Assembly: GCA_016218005.1 (NCBI GenBank)
Contig: JACRFF010000001.1
Coordinates: 1-6,955, forward strand
Reading direction: 5' to 3'
DNA from: Ignavibacteriales bacterium
GTDB lineage: Bacteria > Bacteroidota > Ignavibacteria > UBA10030
DNA: 6,955 nucleotides
Position numbers and translations under genes: made by a program. Of this stretch, positions 5,089-6,955 are shown piece after piece (the stretch's first letter is position 1; every line of letters begins with the position of its first letter). Below the pieces are notes generated by a model. It ran no database searches. It saw only the letters and a list, made by a program, of their open reading frames with translations, and was not told where the DNA came from.

Positions 5089-6585
5089 TCAGAGAAGTGC
5101 GGCAACGACGGCGCCGGAAATGACGCAGCACCAGTTCACAACGTCATTGTCGATCCAATGGATGCCTCGAAGAAATTCGGTGGGTTGGTCGCAGTGGATG
5201 GATTTCTCCGTGCGCTTGTGGCAAGCCACGCATTGGTATTCCGCTTGCACGGTCGCTCCAAGAAGACTATCGACACCTGCTCCGACACAGCCGCCGACAA
5301 CCGCTCTCAGAACGAAGGAAAGCGGTGCCGAAAACCCGAAGGCTGTTGCCGCCACAAGGCAAGCACCGATGGCGCCGCCAAACATCCCTAACCATGTCAC
5401 CGCACCATTCGCTCCTCGCTCAACCGGCTTCAGCGAAGTTATCAGCCGAGGCGTTTGCGTTGAAAGCAATCCGACCTCCGTTCCCCACGTATCTGCGGTG
5501 GCCGCCGCTACCGAACCAAGGTACGCAGGAAAGAAATTCACGGAAGGAACAACATGCTGCGCGACCACCAACATTCCTGCCAGACCGCCGTTCGCGGCAA
5601 CCTGAAAAAAATCTCGCGCACCGGTTTTCTCGAAGATCGAATCGAGCGTAGATTTTTTTATTCTACCCACCTTCGACAGCAGACTTGAGAGAACGAAGAA
5701 GGTCAGAATTGGCGCAGTCCATTTCCAACCGCCAAGTCCATAGACTGCCGTTGCAAGTAAAAACGTTGCAACGGAGCCGCTGGCCGAAAGAAACTTCGCG
5801 TAGAAAGAAACGGCAGCAATGGCCAGCCCAAAAGAAACGCCAAGCGTGAATTGAGAAATGATTTCCGGAGAAGGCGAATACAAATAGACGTGGATGACAC
5901 CTGCCACCGAAAGCGGAATGGTAAGATTATCGAGTCCGCGGGCGGAGAGCGCTTCGCACGCCGTCGCAACCGTTGAAGCAGCCACGGCAATCAAAATTAT
6001 GAGAGCAAGAGAGAACCAAACTGCGGGAAGAAGGAAGTGCATTCCAAACGCTAACGCAATTGCGGTGGAAAGAAACATCGCGAACGACCCTTCCACCGAC
6101 TTTCGGTCTGATGTCAGATAGTAGGTTGTCGGATTGCGCATGTTTTCTCCGACAATGGCAGCAGCGGCATCCCCAAGGGCAAGGCTCAGCATCGACAGCG
6201 AGACGATTTCTGGAGCGGAATACCAGAAGAGCACGACAAGAATCAAGAACGCAAGTGGATAGTAGACCGTTCCGTAGGTGGAGCGACCGGTACCGTGCAT
6301 TCCTTTCAACAAGTGCAGCCGAATCGCCAGGCCGTTGACCGCAATGAAGACAACGGCCATCAGCAACGGCGGCAATGCTGAGATGAAAAACTTGGGAGTA
6401 AAAAAAATCAGGATGCCGGTAAGGACGTGGACAAGTTTTCGGGTAACCTCCGGAGAGAATCGCAGCACGGCACGAATTGATTCCCCAACGCCGATGAACG
6501 CAAACAATCCGAGCAGAACGGCGGCGAATCTCATCCACTCCACAGAGGTCGGCGAAACAAAGAGGCGCGCAACGTGTTCGATCAT
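5089..6585 (-). CDS. Fused phytol/dolichol kinase-like (VTE5) and DUF92 (VTE6-like) membrane protein
   Basis: A 498-residue polytopic protein with two recognisable halves. Residues 1-235 resemble the VTE5/SEC59/DGK1 group of CTP-dependent lipid-alcohol kinases: RKLVHVLTG (49-57), STYGTVYYP (102-110), LALGDAAAAIVGE (135-147), RKSVEGSFA (161-169) and CEALSARGLDNLTIP (210-224). Residues 245-498 are a full DUF92 domain: LSASGSVATFLL (266-277), ARDFFQVAANGGLAG (323-337), ATADTWGTEVG (362-372), KPVERGANGAVTWLG (386-400) and the C-terminal YQCVACHKRTE...HCDQPTEF block, with NDVVN at 480-484. In plants VTE5 phosphorylates phytol and VTE6 (DUF92) phosphorylates phytyl phosphate, so the fusion could turn an isoprenoid alcohol into its diphosphate. 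The start overlaps the holA stop (ATGA), and the reductase follows after 86 bases. The N-terminal half could instead be a cytidylyltransferase-like enzyme. Domain identities are strong; the substrate is inferred from plant homologues and neighbours. Confidence 0.87.
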   Translation of the reverse strand: MIEHVARLFVSPTSVEWMRFAAVLLGLFAFIGVGESIRAVLRFSPEVTRKLVHVLTGILIFFTPKFFISALPPLLMAVVFIAVNGLAIRLHLLKGMHGTGRSTYGTVYYPLAFLILVVLFWYSAPEIVSLSMLSLALGDAAAAIVGENMRNPTTYYLTSDRKSVEGSFAMFLSTAIALAFGMHFLLPAVWFSLALIILIAVAASTVATACEALSARGLDNLTIPLSVAGVIHVYLYSPSPEIISQFTLGVSFGLAIAAVSFYAKFLSASGSVATFLLATAVYGLGGWKWTAPILTFFVLSSLLSKVGRIKKSTLDSIFEKTGARDFFQVAANGGLAGMLVVAQHVVPSVNFFPAYLGSVAAATADTWGTEVGLLSTQTPRLITSLKPVERGANGAVTWLGMFGGAIGACLVAATAFGFSAPLSFVLRAVVGGCVGAGVDSLLGATVQAEYQCVACHKRTEKSIHCDQPTEFLRGIHWIDNDVVNWCCVISGAVVAALL

Positions 6586-6955
6586 ACCAGAAAATAGTCC
6601 GTCGGTCGAACTACGTCGCCGCGCACGAGCGAATAGATGAGAAGATCCAGAACAAGCGCCGGTTCACGCCCCGAACTTTTCAGTTCAACGTCGGCGTCTC
6701 GCAGGGCGGCAAAACAATGGTCGATGTGGGAAGAGGAAAAATTGCCGGAGGCTTCGATAATATTCTTGACAAAATATGGCGAGATGCGCAGCGCCGAAGC
6801 AACCTCGTGCTCGGATGCGCGCCGCCGCCGAAGCTCTGCGGCACGAACAAGCTGGATGAAGTATCGCGTGAGCATAGCGATGATCATTTGAGGACTTTCT
6901 CCCATGAGCTCTTCAATTGGCTTTTTCTCACCTAACTTTTTGCGTAATTCTTCTA
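6582..6955 (-). CDS. holA: DNA polymerase III delta subunit, C-terminal part (cut by window edge)
   Basis: The last 123 residues of a protein whose start lies beyond the right edge; the frame stays open to the end of the window. The segment matches the C-terminal collar domain of HolA, the clamp-loader subunit that opens the beta sliding clamp: LGEKKPIEELMGESP, then MIIAMLTRYFIQLVRAAELR, then the HEVASALRISPYFVKNIIEA helix-turn typical of the family, then HIDHCFAALRDADVELKSSG with the conserved A-D-x-x-L-K-S, and a final hydrophobic helix LVLDLLIYSL. Full-length HolA is about 330-345 residues, so roughly one third is seen. The Met at 6905 is internal, not a start, because the HolA-like sequence continues upstream of it. 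The stop codon overlaps the ATG of the kinase fusion. The family match is good but rests on a diverged domain. Confidence 0.8.
   Translation of the reverse strand, partial: EELRKKLGEKKPIEELMGESPQMIIAMLTRYFIQLVRAAELRRRRASEHEVASALRISPYFVKNIIEASGNFSSSHIDHCFAALRDADVELKSSGREPALVLDLLIYSLVRGDVVRPTDYFLV

Noticed and set aside
5003..5131. N-terminal extension of the reductase to an ATG at 5131
   Set aside because: The extra 43 residues are Arg-rich and unlike the family, and would overlap the kinase gene; the Rossmann fold begins right after the ATG at 5002.

Overview
All supported genes in this 6,955-base window lie on the minus strand and read from the right edge to the left. The order is: the 3' end of holA (DNA polymerase III delta subunit); a two-domain membrane protein fusing a phytol/dolichol-kinase-like (VTE5-type) half to a DUF92 (VTE6-type) half; a geranylgeranyl reductase-family flavoprotein; a UbiA-superfamily prenyltransferase closest by motif to archaeal digeranylgeranylglyceryl phosphate (DGGGP) synthase; spmA with an unusual inserted segment; spmB; and a predicted outer-membrane beta-barrel protein. 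Five of the six junctions are short or overlapping: 4-base overlap, 86-base gap, 2-base gap, 11-base gap and 8-base overlap. The sixth is a 70-base gap before the outer-membrane gene. No gene-free stretch exceeds 90 bases.

The organism looks like a diderm (outer-membrane) bacterium: the last gene has a signal peptide and a barrel-like C-terminus ending in Phe, and holA is bacterial. The composition is neither strongly AT- nor GC-rich by eye. Bacterial genes for archaeal-like prenyl transfer together with an SpmA/SpmB pair would suit the Fibrobacteres-Chlorobi-Bacteroidetes group or a related uncultured lineage, but there is no rRNA or other marker here, so this is inference. SpmA/SpmB does not imply sporulation; the family is widespread outside spore formers.

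The core of the window is a prenyl-lipid cassette. Read by family, the fusion protein could phosphorylate a long-chain isoprenoid alcohol twice to give the diphosphate. The reductase could saturate the geranylgeranyl chain before or after transfer. The UbiA enzyme would transfer the chain to an acceptor. The UbiA motifs (NDxxD at 68-72 and a KDVEDIEGD-type second motif at 185-193) point to a glycerol-phosphate-type acceptor, hence a possible archaeal-like ether lipid. No GGGP synthase or glycerol-1-phosphate dehydrogenase gene is in the window, so a quinone- or tocopherol-like product cannot be excluded. The transporter-like SpmA/SpmB pair and the outer-membrane protein follow on the same strand; whether they belong to the lipid pathway is open.
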